Shown here piece by piece: positions 7,786 to 16,243 of a stretch of 64,000 nucleotides of DNA. The notes below the pieces were generated by a model. The model did no database searches. It was not told the DNA's origin and saw only the letters and a list, made by a program, of their open reading frames with translations. Made by a program: the position numbers and the translations under genes. The stretch is from assembly GCA_017304475.1 (NCBI GenBank), contig JAFKKV010000020.1:124001-188000 (forward strand), read 5' to 3'. Source of the DNA: Hyphomicrobiales bacterium. GTDB lineage: Bacteria; Pseudomonadota; Alphaproteobacteria; Rhizobiales; Phreatobacteraceae. Position 1 is the stretch's first letter; each line of letters starts with the position of its first letter.

Positions 7786-9182
7786 GCGGATGGTCCTTCA
7801 GTTGAAAGCGAAAGCGGTGAGAGGGAAGTCCAGATGGGCTCGGCGCCCGAGGCGAAACCCGGCGCGAACAGCGAGGCCGTGGCGAGCCGGCCGCGCGCCG
7901 TGGCCAACCGGATCAGGCCGCCGCGGCGGGCGTAGAGGTCGGGATGAGCGGCGATGAAACCTGCGGCCTCCGCCTCGGGGGCCGGGCCGAAACCATCGAC
8001 ATAATGGTGGCCGTTGCGCTCGACATGGGTCAGGCCGAGCGCCGCCACCAGGGCCGTGTCCTGCTGCACGGCAAGGCCCGGCTGGCAGGTAAGATCCTCG
8101 GCCGACAGCAGGAAAAGCGGGCCTTCCGAACGGCTGTTGGCGACGGCGACGCGGGCGGCATTGAGCAGCGCCTTGTAGAGGCCCTTGCAGCTCTTCGACG
8201 AGACGCCTCGATAGCCGAGCGCCATCGCGCGCGGAAAGGCGTCATAGGCGTCGTCGGCCTCGTCGATGATCACGGTGCGCGCCGCGATCCGTTCGTCCAG
8301 CGCGGTTTCGAAGGTGACGCGCCGGTCGAAGGGCTGCTCGATCAGGACCAGCCTTTGCCGGAAGCGGGCGAGCGCCGGGTCCGCGTCGACCAGCGCGAAC
8401 AGCGCGAGCAGGCCGGCCGGGACATATTGCTCATTGGCATCCACCGTCACGCGATAATCGGTGCCACGGTCCTCCAGCAGGCGCGCGATCGCCGCGAGCC
8501 TCAGGTGATCGGCGGCCGGATCGCCCGACAGCTTGATCTTGAAGAAGCGCAAATCAGCGGCGTCGAGCTCGGTGGCGAGCCCATCCTCGCCCGCGACGAC
8601 GTCATCGAGCCCGACCGTGTGGCGAATGGCGATGGAAGCGCGCGGTGCGAGGCCGGCCAGCATCTGGCGGATGGCCGCCTGCTCGAGATCCGGCGTCAGC
8701 CTGGTGTCGAGCCCGACGGCATTGCCGTTCAGCAGCGCGACGAAGCTTGCCCCGAGCGCCTTGGACAATCCGTCGAGAACGGCCTTGTCGATCAGCGCCA
8801 CGCCGAAACCGGCGGAGAGCGCGGTGATATCGCAAGCGTGCGCCCAGGCGCTCTGCGCCCCATGATGCGAGGCATGCAGGCCGAAGGCGGTGTCGGGTGC
8901 ACGCGTTTCGGATGCCGTTCCGACCGCATGGGCGAGGCTGGCACGCAGATCCGCGACCGTTGCCGCGGCGCTCCGGTCGGCCCGCTTGTCGAACCATTTC
9001 GGCGGCATCAGCTCGGCCGAGGCGCCGGATGCGCGCGGACCGCCCTCGACCTGAACCACCACGCGCACAAAGGCCTGCCAGGCACCCTCCACCGTCACCG
9101 CGCCGAAGCGGAACGGCCGGGCGAACGGCGTCCAGCGCTCGAAGGCTTCGATGTCGTGCAGGGTGATGCGGGGCGCGGACAT
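7782..9182 (-). CDS. mandelate racemase/enolase-superfamily enzyme
   Basis: 466 residues. Enolase-superfamily features in order are a lysine pair in FFKIKLSGDP (about K215/K217), the first metal ligand in VTVDANEQY (about D248), the second in LIEQPF, the third in IIDEADDA, and a lysine in SSKSCKG. The expected function is abstraction of a proton next to a carboxylate, as in sugar-acid dehydration or racemisation. It is longer than common mandelate racemases (about 360-400) and ends in a low-complexity tail. The start is 2 bases from the ATPase stop and its end overlaps the dehydrogenase start, so it is a core operon member. Confidence 0.82.
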   Translation of the reverse strand: MSAPRITLHDIEAFERWTPFARPFRFGAVTVEGAWQAFVRVVVQVEGGPRASGASAELMPPKWFDKRADRSAAATVADLRASLAHAVGTASETRAPDTAFGLHASHHGAQSAWAHACDITALSAGFGVALIDKAVLDGLSKALGASFVALLNGNAVGLDTRLTPDLEQAAIRQMLAGLAPRASIAIRHTVGLDDVVAGEDGLATELDAADLRFFKIKLSGDPAADHLRLAAIARLLEDRGTDYRVTVDANEQYVPAGLLALFALVDADPALARFRQRLVLIEQPFDRRVTFETALDERIAARTVIIDEADDAYDAFPRAMALGYRGVSSKSCKGLYKALLNAARVAVANSRSEGPLFLLSAEDLTCQPGLAVQQDTALVAALGLTHVERNGHHYVDGFGPAPEAEAAGFIAAHPDLYARRGGLIRLATARGRLATASLFAPGFASGAEPIWTSLSPLSLSTEGPSA

Positions 9183-9184
9183 GG

Positions 9185-10003
9185 CTAGTCGATCTGCCCC
9201 TGCGCATAGAAATGCGAGCGCACCTGTCGAGCCAGCTCGGTGAAGGCCGGTGCGCCCATCATGTCGAGCGTGCGCGGACGCGGCAGCGGCACGTCATAGA
9301 TCGCGGCGATGGCGCCTGGCCGGTCGGTCATGACCACCACCCGGTCGGCCAGGAACACCGATTCCGGGATCGAATGGGTGATCAGGAGGATGGTCTTCTT
9401 GGTCTCGTGGTGGATGCGCTGCAGCTGCAGGTTCATCCGCTCGCGGGTGAGCGCATCGAGCGCGCCGAAAGGCTCGTCCATCAGCACGATCTTCGGATCA
9501 TGGACCAGCGCCCGGCAGATCGCCGCGCGCTGCTGCATGCCGCCCGACAATTGCCAGGGATATTTGTTTTCGAAACCGGTGAGGCCGGCGGTCTTGATCA
9601 GCGCCTCGGCGCGGGCGAGATGCGAGGCGCGATCGAGCTTTCGCACCTCCACCGGCATCATGATGTTGCGCAGGACGCTGCGCCAGGCGAGCAGAACCGG
9701 GCTCTGGAAGACGATGCCGACATCGTCGGGGGGTTCGACCACCGGCTTGCCGTCGACCGCGACGCCGCCGCTGGTCGGCTGGATCAGCCCGGCGATGAGC
9801 TTCAGAAGCGTCGACTTGCCGCAACCGGACGGCCCGACCACCGCGACGAATTCGCCGTCGCGGATGTCGAGGTCGATCGGCGTCAGCGAGGGCACGTCGC
9901 CATCGGCCGAGCGATAGGTCTTGGTCAGCGCCTTGATCGAGATCGCCGGCCGCCCGGCGGCGGGCCTGGCTTCATCGACGAGGCGGAGCTTGGGTGCGGT
10001 CAT
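9185..10003 (-). CDS. ABC importer ATPase (nitrate/sulfonate/taurine type)
   Basis: 272 residues. Walker A GPSGCGKST, Q-loop GIVFQSPVLLAW, signature LSGGMQQRAA, Walker B IVLMDEPFGALD and the switch His in LLITHSIPE are all intact. It resembles SsuB/TauB. ATG 10003 is chosen because the frame upstream runs into repeat DNA; the ribosome site is weak. It energises the permease at 11433-12245. The 345-base gap from the binding-protein gene is filled by an inverted repeat, unlike the tight spacing downstream. Confidence 0.9.
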   Translation of the reverse strand: MTAPKLRLVDEARPAAGRPAISIKALTKTYRSADGDVPSLTPIDLDIRDGEFVAVVGPSGCGKSTLLKLIAGLIQPTSGGVAVDGKPVVEPPDDVGIVFQSPVLLAWRSVLRNIMMPVEVRKLDRASHLARAEALIKTAGLTGFENKYPWQLSGGMQQRAAICRALVHDPKIVLMDEPFGALDALTRERMNLQLQRIHHETKKTILLITHSIPESVFLADRVVVMTDRPGAIAAIYDVPLPRPRTLDMMGAPAFTELARQVRSHFYAQGQID

Positions 10004-10074
10004 CCAGAGGATCCGGTTGGTCTTGCTCAGTGTCAGGCGCCGAATGGCATTGCAGTTCGGGGGGATTGTTCTTC

Positions 10075-10312
10075 GAGGCGGGCACCGGAGCCCCTGCCCC
10101 TCACCTCCCCCCGGCGGGGAGAGGGCGGCGCGCCAGCGCCGGGAGAGGGGGCGAGGCGCCCATCGAGACGTCGCCATGCGAAACGGCGGCGCTTGGTCCG
10201 GAAACCGCAACGCCCCCTCTCCCGGCCTCATAGCATCGAGCGAACGCGAGATGCGTTCGCACGCGCCATGCGGCCGACCTCTCCCCGCCGGGGAGAGGTG
10301 AAGGGGGAGCGG
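10075..10312. repeat. composite inverted repeat between binding-protein and ATPase genes
   Basis: The left part holds CCCCTCACCTCCCCCCGGCG and GCGCCGGGAGAGGGGGCG. The right part holds CGCCCCCTCTCCCGGC and CCTCTCCCCGCCGGGGAGAG followed by GTGAAGGGG. The outer and inner blocks of the left arm pair with those of the right. It shares its core with the palindrome at 1996-2014. Its place inside an operon suggests an mRNA hairpin that could affect stability or read-through. Confidence 0.7.
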
Positions 10313-10348
10313 CTCCTTGCGCGAACCTCGACCGACGATCGTGTCCCT

Positions 10349-11368
10349 CTAATTCGTCGCCCTTCCGGGCAGGAAATCATTGGTGAAGAAGCTCGCCACC
10401 TTGGTTTTCGCCGCCGGATCGACCCCGCCATATTCGACGAGGATGTCGACCGTGTCCGACACCGCCTTCGGCTGGGTCTGGAACGGCCGCTGGTCCGGCG
10501 TCAGGCGATAGAGCCCGGCGGAAATGGTGAAGCCCTCGGTCAGCGTCTCCTTCTTGCCGGCCTTGGGGTCGGCCTCGAGCATGGCCTCGGCGGCAGCCGC
10601 CGGCGCCTTTTCGGCGGCTTCGGCGGCAAGCGTCGCGGCGCGCATGAAGCGGCGCACCAGGTCGGGATTGCCGGTCAGCGTATCGCGATGGGCGATCACG
10701 CCGGTCGCAACCGAATTCAGCCCGTAATCGGCGAACATGATCGGATAGACCGACTTGCCGGTGACATCCTTGATCTTCATCGACTGGTCGTGGGAATAGC
10801 CGAGCAGCACGTCGGCCTGACCGGAGATCACCGCGTTGAGCTTGGTCTGGGCATCGCCCGCCAGGATCTTGACGTCGGCTTCGGTGAGGTTGGCCTTTTT
10901 CAGGAAGGCCGGCCAGACCTGCGAGAGGGCATCGCCCGGCGTGGTGGCGACCGTCTTGCCTTTCAGGTCGGCGGCGGTGCGGATGTTCTTTTCGGCAAAG
11001 CCCATGGCGCTGGCCGGGTTCTTCTGCAGGAGCACGCCGGTCGAGACGACCGGGGCGCCGCGCACAGCACCGCGCACCACGGCCGACATGTCGGAATAAC
11101 CGAACACCGCCGATTTGGCGGCGACCGCCTGCAGCGTCACCGCCGAGCCCCGGCCCTCCATGATCTCGAGATCGATGCCTTCGGCGGCGAACAGGCCGAG
11201 CTTCTTGCCGAGGAAGAACGGCGCGTGCTCGCCATAAAGGTACCAGTTGAGCAGGAACTGCACCTTGTCGGCGGGACGGGCCGACTGCGCCAGCGCAGGG
11301 CTGGCGATCAGGCCGGATGCGGCGAGACCGGTGAGAAAATGGCGGCGATGTAATGGTCGTGACGTCAT
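10349..11368 (-). CDS. ABC importer periplasmic binding protein (NMT1/SsuA-like)
   Basis: 339 residues. The N-terminus RRHFLTGLAASGLIASPALA carries a twin-arginine motif, so Tat export is plausible. The mature part begins KVQFLLNWYLYGEHAPFFLG, which is the NMT1/THI5-like opening that binds thiamine precursors, sulfonates or related molecules. It contains GRGSAVTLQAVAAK and KLNAVISGQADVLLGY. ATG 11368 follows GGGAGAAACAG, a good ribosome site. It is the second gene of the leftward operon, 64 bases after the permease. The ligand is unknown. Confidence 0.88.
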   Translation of the reverse strand: MTSRPLHRRHFLTGLAASGLIASPALAQSARPADKVQFLLNWYLYGEHAPFFLGKKLGLFAAEGIDLEIMEGRGSAVTLQAVAAKSAVFGYSDMSAVVRGAVRGAPVVSTGVLLQKNPASAMGFAEKNIRTAADLKGKTVATTPGDALSQVWPAFLKKANLTEADVKILAGDAQTKLNAVISGQADVLLGYSHDQSMKIKDVTGKSVYPIMFADYGLNSVATGVIAHRDTLTGNPDLVRRFMRAATLAAEAAEKAPAAAAEAMLEADPKAGKKETLTEGFTISAGLYRLTPDQRPFQTQPKAVSDTVDILVEYGGVDPAAKTKVASFFTNDFLPGRATN

Positions 11369-11432
11369 CTGTTTCTCCCTTGTGCGGCAGGCCGTTCGTG
11401 CGGCCGCCTTGTCTTGCTCATGCAGATCTTGC

Positions 11433-12245
11433 TTACGCGGTGAACTGAAACTCCTGCCGGCGGCTGGCGTGCCAGGGCAAGGCCAGGCGCTCGACCAGAT
11501 CGACGATCCAGAACAGGATGACGCCGATGACGGCCAGCAGCACCAGGGCGGCGAACATGGTCGGCAGTTCGAAATTGCCGATCGAGCGCTGCAGCACGAA
11601 GCCGATGCCGGAATTGGAGCCGACGAATTCACCGACCACCGCGCCGACCACGGCGAGCGTCACCGACACCTTCAACCCGGAGAAGATGGCGGGCAGCGCA
11701 TTCGGCAGGCTGACCATGGTGAACATCTGCCAGCGTGAGCATTTCATCGACCGCGCGAGGTCGCGCATTTCAGTGTCGAGCGACTTGAAGCCCTGCACGC
11801 CGGCGACCACCACGGGGAAGAAACCGAGCAGGAAGGCGGTGATGATCTTCGGCGCGATGCCGAAGCCGAACCAGACCACGAACAGCGGCGCGATGGCGAC
11901 CTTGGGGATCGACTGGGAGAACACCAGCAGCGGGTAGAAATAGGATTCGACCGTGCGCGAGCCGGCGATCAGCATGGCCGTGGGAATGCCGAACAGGGCC
12001 GAGAGCACGAAACCGCCGAGGGTGGCGATGGTCGTCGGCACCGACTGGGCGATCAGCATGGCGCCTTCGGTGCGGAAGGTCTTCACCACCTCCCAGGGCG
12101 CGGGCACCAGGTAAGGCGGGATATCCAGGACACGGATCACCACGTCCCACAGCACGAGCAGCATGATCAGGAGCGCGAAGGGCCGGAGCCAGGAGGCCTT
12201 CGCCAATGCCCTCGACCAGGGATGAGGCCTCGCCGCTTCCGCCAT
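11433..12245 (-). CDS. ABC importer permease (SsuC/TauC type)
   Basis: 270 residues with about six membrane segments (such as PFALLIMLLVLWDVVIRVL and FVLSALFGIPTAMLIAG). The BPD_transp_1 coupling loop is present around EMRDLARSMKCSRWQMFTMV SLPNALP. It is the first gene of the leftward ABC/catabolic operon. A promoter-like TTGACA and the palindromic operator candidate lie 44-86 bases upstream. Together with 9185-10003 and 10349-11368 it forms a complete importer. Confidence 0.9.
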   Translation of the reverse strand: MAEAARPHPWSRALAKASWLRPFALLIMLLVLWDVVIRVLDIPPYLVPAPWEVVKTFRTEGAMLIAQSVPTTIATLGGFVLSALFGIPTAMLIAGSRTVESYFYPLLVFSQSIPKVAIAPLFVVWFGFGIAPKIITAFLLGFFPVVVAGVQGFKSLDTEMRDLARSMKCSRWQMFTMVSLPNALPAIFSGLKVSVTLAVVGAVVGEFVGSNSGIGFVLQRSIGNFELPTMFAALVLLAVIGVILFWIVDLVERLALPWHASRRQEFQFTA

Positions 12246-12288
12246 CGTTTGCTCCCGGACATCACGGCCCTCTTGGTGGGGCGCTTGT

Positions 12289-12304
12289 GTAACTCACCAG
12301 TTAC
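12289..12304. promoter_or_regulatory. candidate TetR operator, copy 2, perfect palindrome
   Basis: GTAACT-CACC-AGTTAC is a perfect 6-bp inverted repeat with a 4-base spacer, 44 bases before the permease start. It lies inside the 18-base motif 12292-12309 shared with 794-811. On the leftward strand it directly follows and overlaps the likely -10 region, so a bound protein would block transcription. Confidence 0.6.
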
Positions 12305-12331
12305 TTACTATTCGGTCACGCGTGCTGTCAA
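12305..12331 (-). promoter_or_regulatory. candidate promoter of the ABC/catabolic operon
   Basis: On the leftward strand there is a consensus -35 TTGACA (12326-12331). It is followed at 15-18 bases by TAGTAA or TAAGTA as a weak -10, which abuts the palindrome at 12289-12304. The -35 is exact; the -10 assignment is uncertain. Confidence 0.45.
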
Positions 12332-12380
12332 GCCGGACGACCGCCCGCCCGTCGTCCGGCGCCAAGCCGGGCCTTTGCGA

Positions 12381-13517
12381 TCAATGATGTCTGGCGGCCT
12401 TGGCGGCGAGGCGGCGGTAGACCTCGACCACGGCCGCCGAGACGGTCTCGACCGAATAGCCGTCGACGACCCGCGCGCGCGCCTTCAGGCCCATGGCGTC
12501 GACGTCGCTCGCGGCGAGCCGCACCAGCGCATCGGCCAGCGCGCGGACATTGTCGGCCGGAACGACGAAGCCTGTCGCCCCGTCGACGACGAATTCGCGG
12601 CAGCCCGGCACGTCGGTGACCACGGCCGGCAGCCCGCCGGCCGCCGCCTCCAAGAGCGCCTTCGGCAAGCCCTCGCCGCCGCGCGACGGCAGGATGAAGG
12701 CGTGGTGCTCGCCGAGGATCCGCGCCACATCGTCGCGCGCGCCGAGCATGGTGACCCCCTCGGTCGTGGCGAAGCCCGCGAGCTCCGCCGCCGTATAGGC
12801 GCGCGGATTGCGCGGGTCGCCGGCGCCGACCAAGGTCAGGCTGACGTCCAGGCCCCGGCGGCGGGCCTCCGTCACCGCGGCGACGGCGAGATCGACGCCC
12901 TTGGACCGGATCATCCGCGCCACCAGCGCGAGTTTCAGCGGCGGCCGCGGCAAGGACGGCCGCGAGCTGAAGGCCGCGACGTCGACGCCGGCGCCGCCCA
13001 GTTGAATGATCCGCCCATTCCTGCCCGCGCGCGACAGCCCCATGGCCGGTCCGTCCGACGGATTCTCGGTGAGCCAGACCGTCGCGGGTCCGTCGAGGGC
13101 CGTGCGCGCGGCGAAGGCGAGCGCGCCCGCGGCGAGCTTCCGGCCGGAGGCCGCAAGAAAACCCAGGCCGGTCACGCTGACCACGGCGGGAAACCTGCCC
13201 TGCAAGGTGCGGGCAAGCGCTGCGATCGCCATGCCGTGCAATCCGAAGGCATGGACGATGGTCGGCCGGGCCGGGTCGATCAGCCCGATCGCCTGGCGGG
13301 CCGCCGGCACCAGGTTCTTCGGCGCAAGCCCGGCACGCGCGGCCTTCGCCGCGACGACCCGGATGCCCTCCGCCTCGATCCGCTCGGAGGCGGCGCCGCG
13401 GGCGGCCAGCAGGACGACCTCGAAGCCGGCCGCCCGCGCGGCGCGCGCCCAGGACAGGAAATGCGACTGGAAAAACCAGTCCTCGTTGATGATGCACAGG
13501 ATGCGCGGCGCGCTCAT
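12381..13517 (-). CDS. GT4-family glycosyltransferase
   Basis: 378 residues of the GT-B fold. The N-terminal half starts ILCIINEDWFFQSHFLSWAR, which recalls the WcaI/PglA-like GT4 opening. The C-terminal glycosyltransferase group 1 domain has KLALVARMIRSKGVDL, SLTLVGAGDP, ILPSRGGEGLPKALLEAAAG (the E-x7-E type nucleotide-sugar site) and GREFVVDGATGFVVP-like text. ATG 13517 follows GGGAGG with good spacing; the frame is open further upstream but without support. It is the first polysaccharide gene next to the catabolic operon, and its stop lies 50 bases from the operon promoter. Donor and acceptor are unknown. Confidence 0.85.
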   Translation of the reverse strand: MSAPRILCIINEDWFFQSHFLSWARAARAAGFEVVLLAARGAASERIEAEGIRVVAAKAARAGLAPKNLVPAARQAIGLIDPARPTIVHAFGLHGMAIAALARTLQGRFPAVVSVTGLGFLAASGRKLAAGALAFAARTALDGPATVWLTENPSDGPAMGLSRAGRNGRIIQLGGAGVDVAAFSSRPSLPRPPLKLALVARMIRSKGVDLAVAAVTEARRRGLDVSLTLVGAGDPRNPRAYTAAELAGFATTEGVTMLGARDDVARILGEHHAFILPSRGGEGLPKALLEAAAGGLPAVVTDVPGCREFVVDGATGFVVPADNVRALADALVRLAASDVDAMGLKARARVVDGYSVETVSAAVVEVYRRLAAKAARHH

Positions 13518-13692
13518 GCCGGCCTCCCGGCATCGTCGTCCTGCCCGACGGCTCGCGCCGCCGCCATCGTCACTTCGAGCCACGCGCCCGCCATGGTTCC
13601 TTGCCTTTATCGCCAGCCAGTGAGACAAATCGCCCGCCCGTCGGCATCGGCACGGCGGCGTGGGCGGGAGGCGCCCGGACTTGCGAAACCCT

Positions 13693-14028
13693 ATGCCAAC
13701 AATTGCGGAAGAAGTTGAACGTTGCCTTCCCTACTTCGTCCGGCTCTGCGTTAACAGCGTCATCGTGACCGGTGCCGGCCTGGACGAATCGGCCCGCATC
13801 GTCGCGCAGGAACTGGCGGACCGGATGCGGCGCGAGGCGGGCATGGGTCACGACCTGCAGGAGCATTTCGCCGGCACGCTGGAGGAGCTGATCCGCCTGG
13901 TGTCGACGCTCGCCCCCAGGCTGCCGCCGCAAATGCTGACCGAATTCGCCGAAAAGGCCTCGCAGGCCCAGGTCGCCTCGACCCTGGAGCGCTCCCTGAT
14001 CGGCGCCCTGCGCGCGGCCCAGAGCTGA
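13693..14028 (+). CDS. small helical hypothetical protein
   Basis: 111 residues, predicted largely helical (ESARIVAQELADRMRREAG, TEFAEKASQAQVASTLERS), with no signal peptide or membrane segment. ATG 13693 gives MPTIAEEVERCLPYFVRL; an in-frame GTG at 13660 is possible. It is divergent from the glycosyltransferase at 12381 and 223 bases before the WbpM-like gene. I do not recognise a family. Absence of another supported frame favours it as real, but there is no clear ribosome site. Confidence 0.45.
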   Translation: MPTIAEEVERCLPYFVRLCVNSVIVTGAGLDESARIVAQELADRMRREAGMGHDLQEHFAGTLEELIRLVSTLAPRLPPQMLTEFAEKASQAQVASTLERSLIGALRAAQS

Positions 14029-14251
14029 CGACACGCCGGGCACCCAAGCGCCGGCGGAGGCCCATGCGACAGGCCCCGATGGCCGCGGCGGCAGGCCGAT
14101 ACCGCCCCTTCCAAACCACTGCATGAACACCCCTCGGAACGCTTGACCGGCCGCGGAAACGATGGTTTGTCATAGCCTCTGTCCGCTACGCATGCAGGTT
14201 TCAGCATAATGGCGACCTGTACGCGCAGCGTACCTTTCGATCCTTTGCCGC

Positions 14252-16216
14252 GTGAACAACCACTTGAAAAAAATTCAATTCAAGACTTACAGCGTCGCGC
14301 TGCATGATTTCGGCGTCACTTTCCTTGCCTTGCTCCTCGCGGTTTCTCTGCGGGGCGAGCCCTTTATCCCGGACTTCGGTCGCCGCTTCGAAATATTGGC
14401 CGGCTTGGCCTTCTCCGCCTTTGCCCTGTTGATCTACCATTTCTGCTCGCTCTACGCCTCACGCTGGCGCTTTGCCTCGCTTTTCGACCTGTTCGGTATC
14501 TTCAAGGCCGTCTCGATCCTGACCGCCACGCTGCTGATCGCCGACTACCTGATCTCGCCGCGCTATATCGACACCGGAAAGTTTTTCGGCGGCCGGACGC
14601 TGGCGATCTATTGGTGTGTCCAGGTCATCCTGCTCGGCGGCCCGCGCGTCGCCTATCGTGCCTTCCGCAACTGGCGCCGGGCCAATGTGCACGGCGCCGA
14701 CCTGCTCGCGGCCATCGCCATCGGCCGCGCCTCCGACGCCGAGGGCGTGATCAAGCTCGCCGAAGCCGGCCTTGCCGGTCCTATCCGTGTTTTCGGCATT
14801 GTCACGACCGTGCCGCAGGAGGTGAACCAGGCGGTGCGCGGCGTGCCGGTCTGGGGCTTGATCGACAGCGTCGAAACCATCGTCAGGGACGCCGCTGAAC
14901 GCGGCATCACCATCCAGCGCGCGCTGATCGCACCCGAGGCCCTGAAACAGGTCCGCCAGATCGAAGACGTGGTCGGCACGTTCCGGCGCCTCGGCATTCC
15001 CGCGATCCGGCTCGACATCGCCCATTCCACCGATATGGCGCGGCCGGCCAAGCTGCATGCGGTCATTGACGACGACCTCCTGATCCGGCCCCTGGTCGAG
15101 GTCGACGAGGGCCCCTTGAAAGATTACGTCCAGGGCAAGCGGGTGCTGGTGACCGGCGGCGGTGGTTCGATCGGCTCGGAGCTGGCCTTGCGCAGCGCCG
15201 AGATCGGCGCCGCCCGGGTGTTGGTGATCGATCATTCCGAGGCCGCCCTGCATGCCGTGCTGGAACGGGCCGAACTGACCCTGGAGGGCAAGGCCGCAGC
15301 GGTCGAGGGGCGCCTGTGCGACATTCGCGACCGCGCCCGTATCGCCGAGCTGATCAAGGGTTTCGCGCCCGACGTAGTGTTCCACGCCGCGGCCCTGAAA
15401 CATGTGCCGCATCTGGAACGCGAGGTGGCGGAAGCCGTCCGCACCAATGTGCTCGGCACCGTCAACACCGCCGACGCGGCGATCGCGGCGAATGTCGGCG
15501 TCTTCGTGCTGATCTCGACCGACAAGGCGACCAAGCCGGTCTCGATGCTGGGCGCGACCAAGCGCATCGCCGAGCTCTATACCCAGTCGATCGACGCGGC
15601 GCCTGCTTTGGTCGGCGGCCATGTGCCGCGCGCCACGCGCCTGGTCGCCGTGCGCTTCGGCAATGTCATCGGCACGGCCGGCTCGGTGGTGCCGCGCTTC
15701 CGCGCGCAGATCGAGGCGGGCGGCCCGGTGACCGTCACCGACCCGGCCATGGTGCGCTATTTCATGACCAAGCGGGAGGCGACCGATCTGCTCTGGACCG
15801 CCGCGCGGGTCACCGCCGCTCAGGAACAGGGAGGCCAGTCGGCCGTGCTCGTCCTGAATATGGGCCAGCCGGTGCGGATCGACGATCTCGCCCGGCGGAT
15901 GATCCGGCTGGCCGGTCTCGAACCCGATCGCGGCATGCGCATCGTCTATACCGGCAAGCGCCCCGGCGAGCGCATGGCCGAGTTCCTGTTCGAGGATCGC
16001 GAACCCCAGTTCGACATCGGCGTGCGCGGCATCGTGGCGGCCGAATCCCAGTCGATCCCGCTGCCGCGCCTGCATGGCATCGTGGCCGAACTGGCGCGGG
16101 CCGCCGAGCTCGGCGACGACGAGACGGTGCGCGACCTCGTCGCCGACCTCGTCCCGGAAGTCCGCAAGCCGAAAAATGTCATCTCGATCGACCAGGCCCG
16201 CGGGCAGGCGGTCTGA
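14252..16216 (+). CDS. WbpM/CapD-like nucleotide-sugar 4,6-dehydratase
   Basis: 654 residues. The N-terminal third has four hydrophobic segments (DFGVTFLALLLAVSL, ILAGLAFSAFALLIYHF and others) and anchors the protein in the membrane. A Rossmann-like middle part is followed by the soluble dehydratase with GKRVLVTGGGGSIGSE (NAD site), HAAALKHVP and STDKATKPVSMLGATK. In the last, S, M and K form the S-M-K triad seen in UDP-GlcNAc C6-dehydratases. The expected product is UDP-4-keto-6-deoxy-GlcNAc, a precursor of QuiNAc or FucNAc. In rhizobia the analogous enzyme is WreV. The partner reductase and priming transferase probably lie at 50680-52703. The start is GTG; the ribosome site is poor. Confidence 0.85.
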   Translation: MNNHLKKIQFKTYSVALHDFGVTFLALLLAVSLRGEPFIPDFGRRFEILAGLAFSAFALLIYHFCSLYASRWRFASLFDLFGIFKAVSILTATLLIADYLISPRYIDTGKFFGGRTLAIYWCVQVILLGGPRVAYRAFRNWRRANVHGADLLAAIAIGRASDAEGVIKLAEAGLAGPIRVFGIVTTVPQEVNQAVRGVPVWGLIDSVETIVRDAAERGITIQRALIAPEALKQVRQIEDVVGTFRRLGIPAIRLDIAHSTDMARPAKLHAVIDDDLLIRPLVEVDEGPLKDYVQGKRVLVTGGGGSIGSELALRSAEIGAARVLVIDHSEAALHAVLERAELTLEGKAAAVEGRLCDIRDRARIAELIKGFAPDVVFHAAALKHVPHLEREVAEAVRTNVLGTVNTADAAIAANVGVFVLISTDKATKPVSMLGATKRIAELYTQSIDAAPALVGGHVPRATRLVAVRFGNVIGTAGSVVPRFRAQIEAGGPVTVTDPAMVRYFMTKREATDLLWTAARVTAAQEQGGQSAVLVLNMGQPVRIDDLARRMIRLAGLEPDRGMRIVYTGKRPGERMAEFLFEDREPQFDIGVRGIVAAESQSIPLPRLHGIVAELARAAELGDDETVRDLVADLVPEVRKPKNVISIDQARGQAV

Positions 16217-16243
16217 CGCCCCTGCCCGCCCGGCCATGGCCGG

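Noticed and set aside
9212-11353. 713-codon rightward open frame
   Set aside because: Antisense to the ABC ATPase and binding-protein genes and running through the repeat; no domain.
14459-16237. 592-codon leftward open frame
   Set aside because: Antisense to the WbpM-like dehydratase gene, whose motifs are unmistakable.
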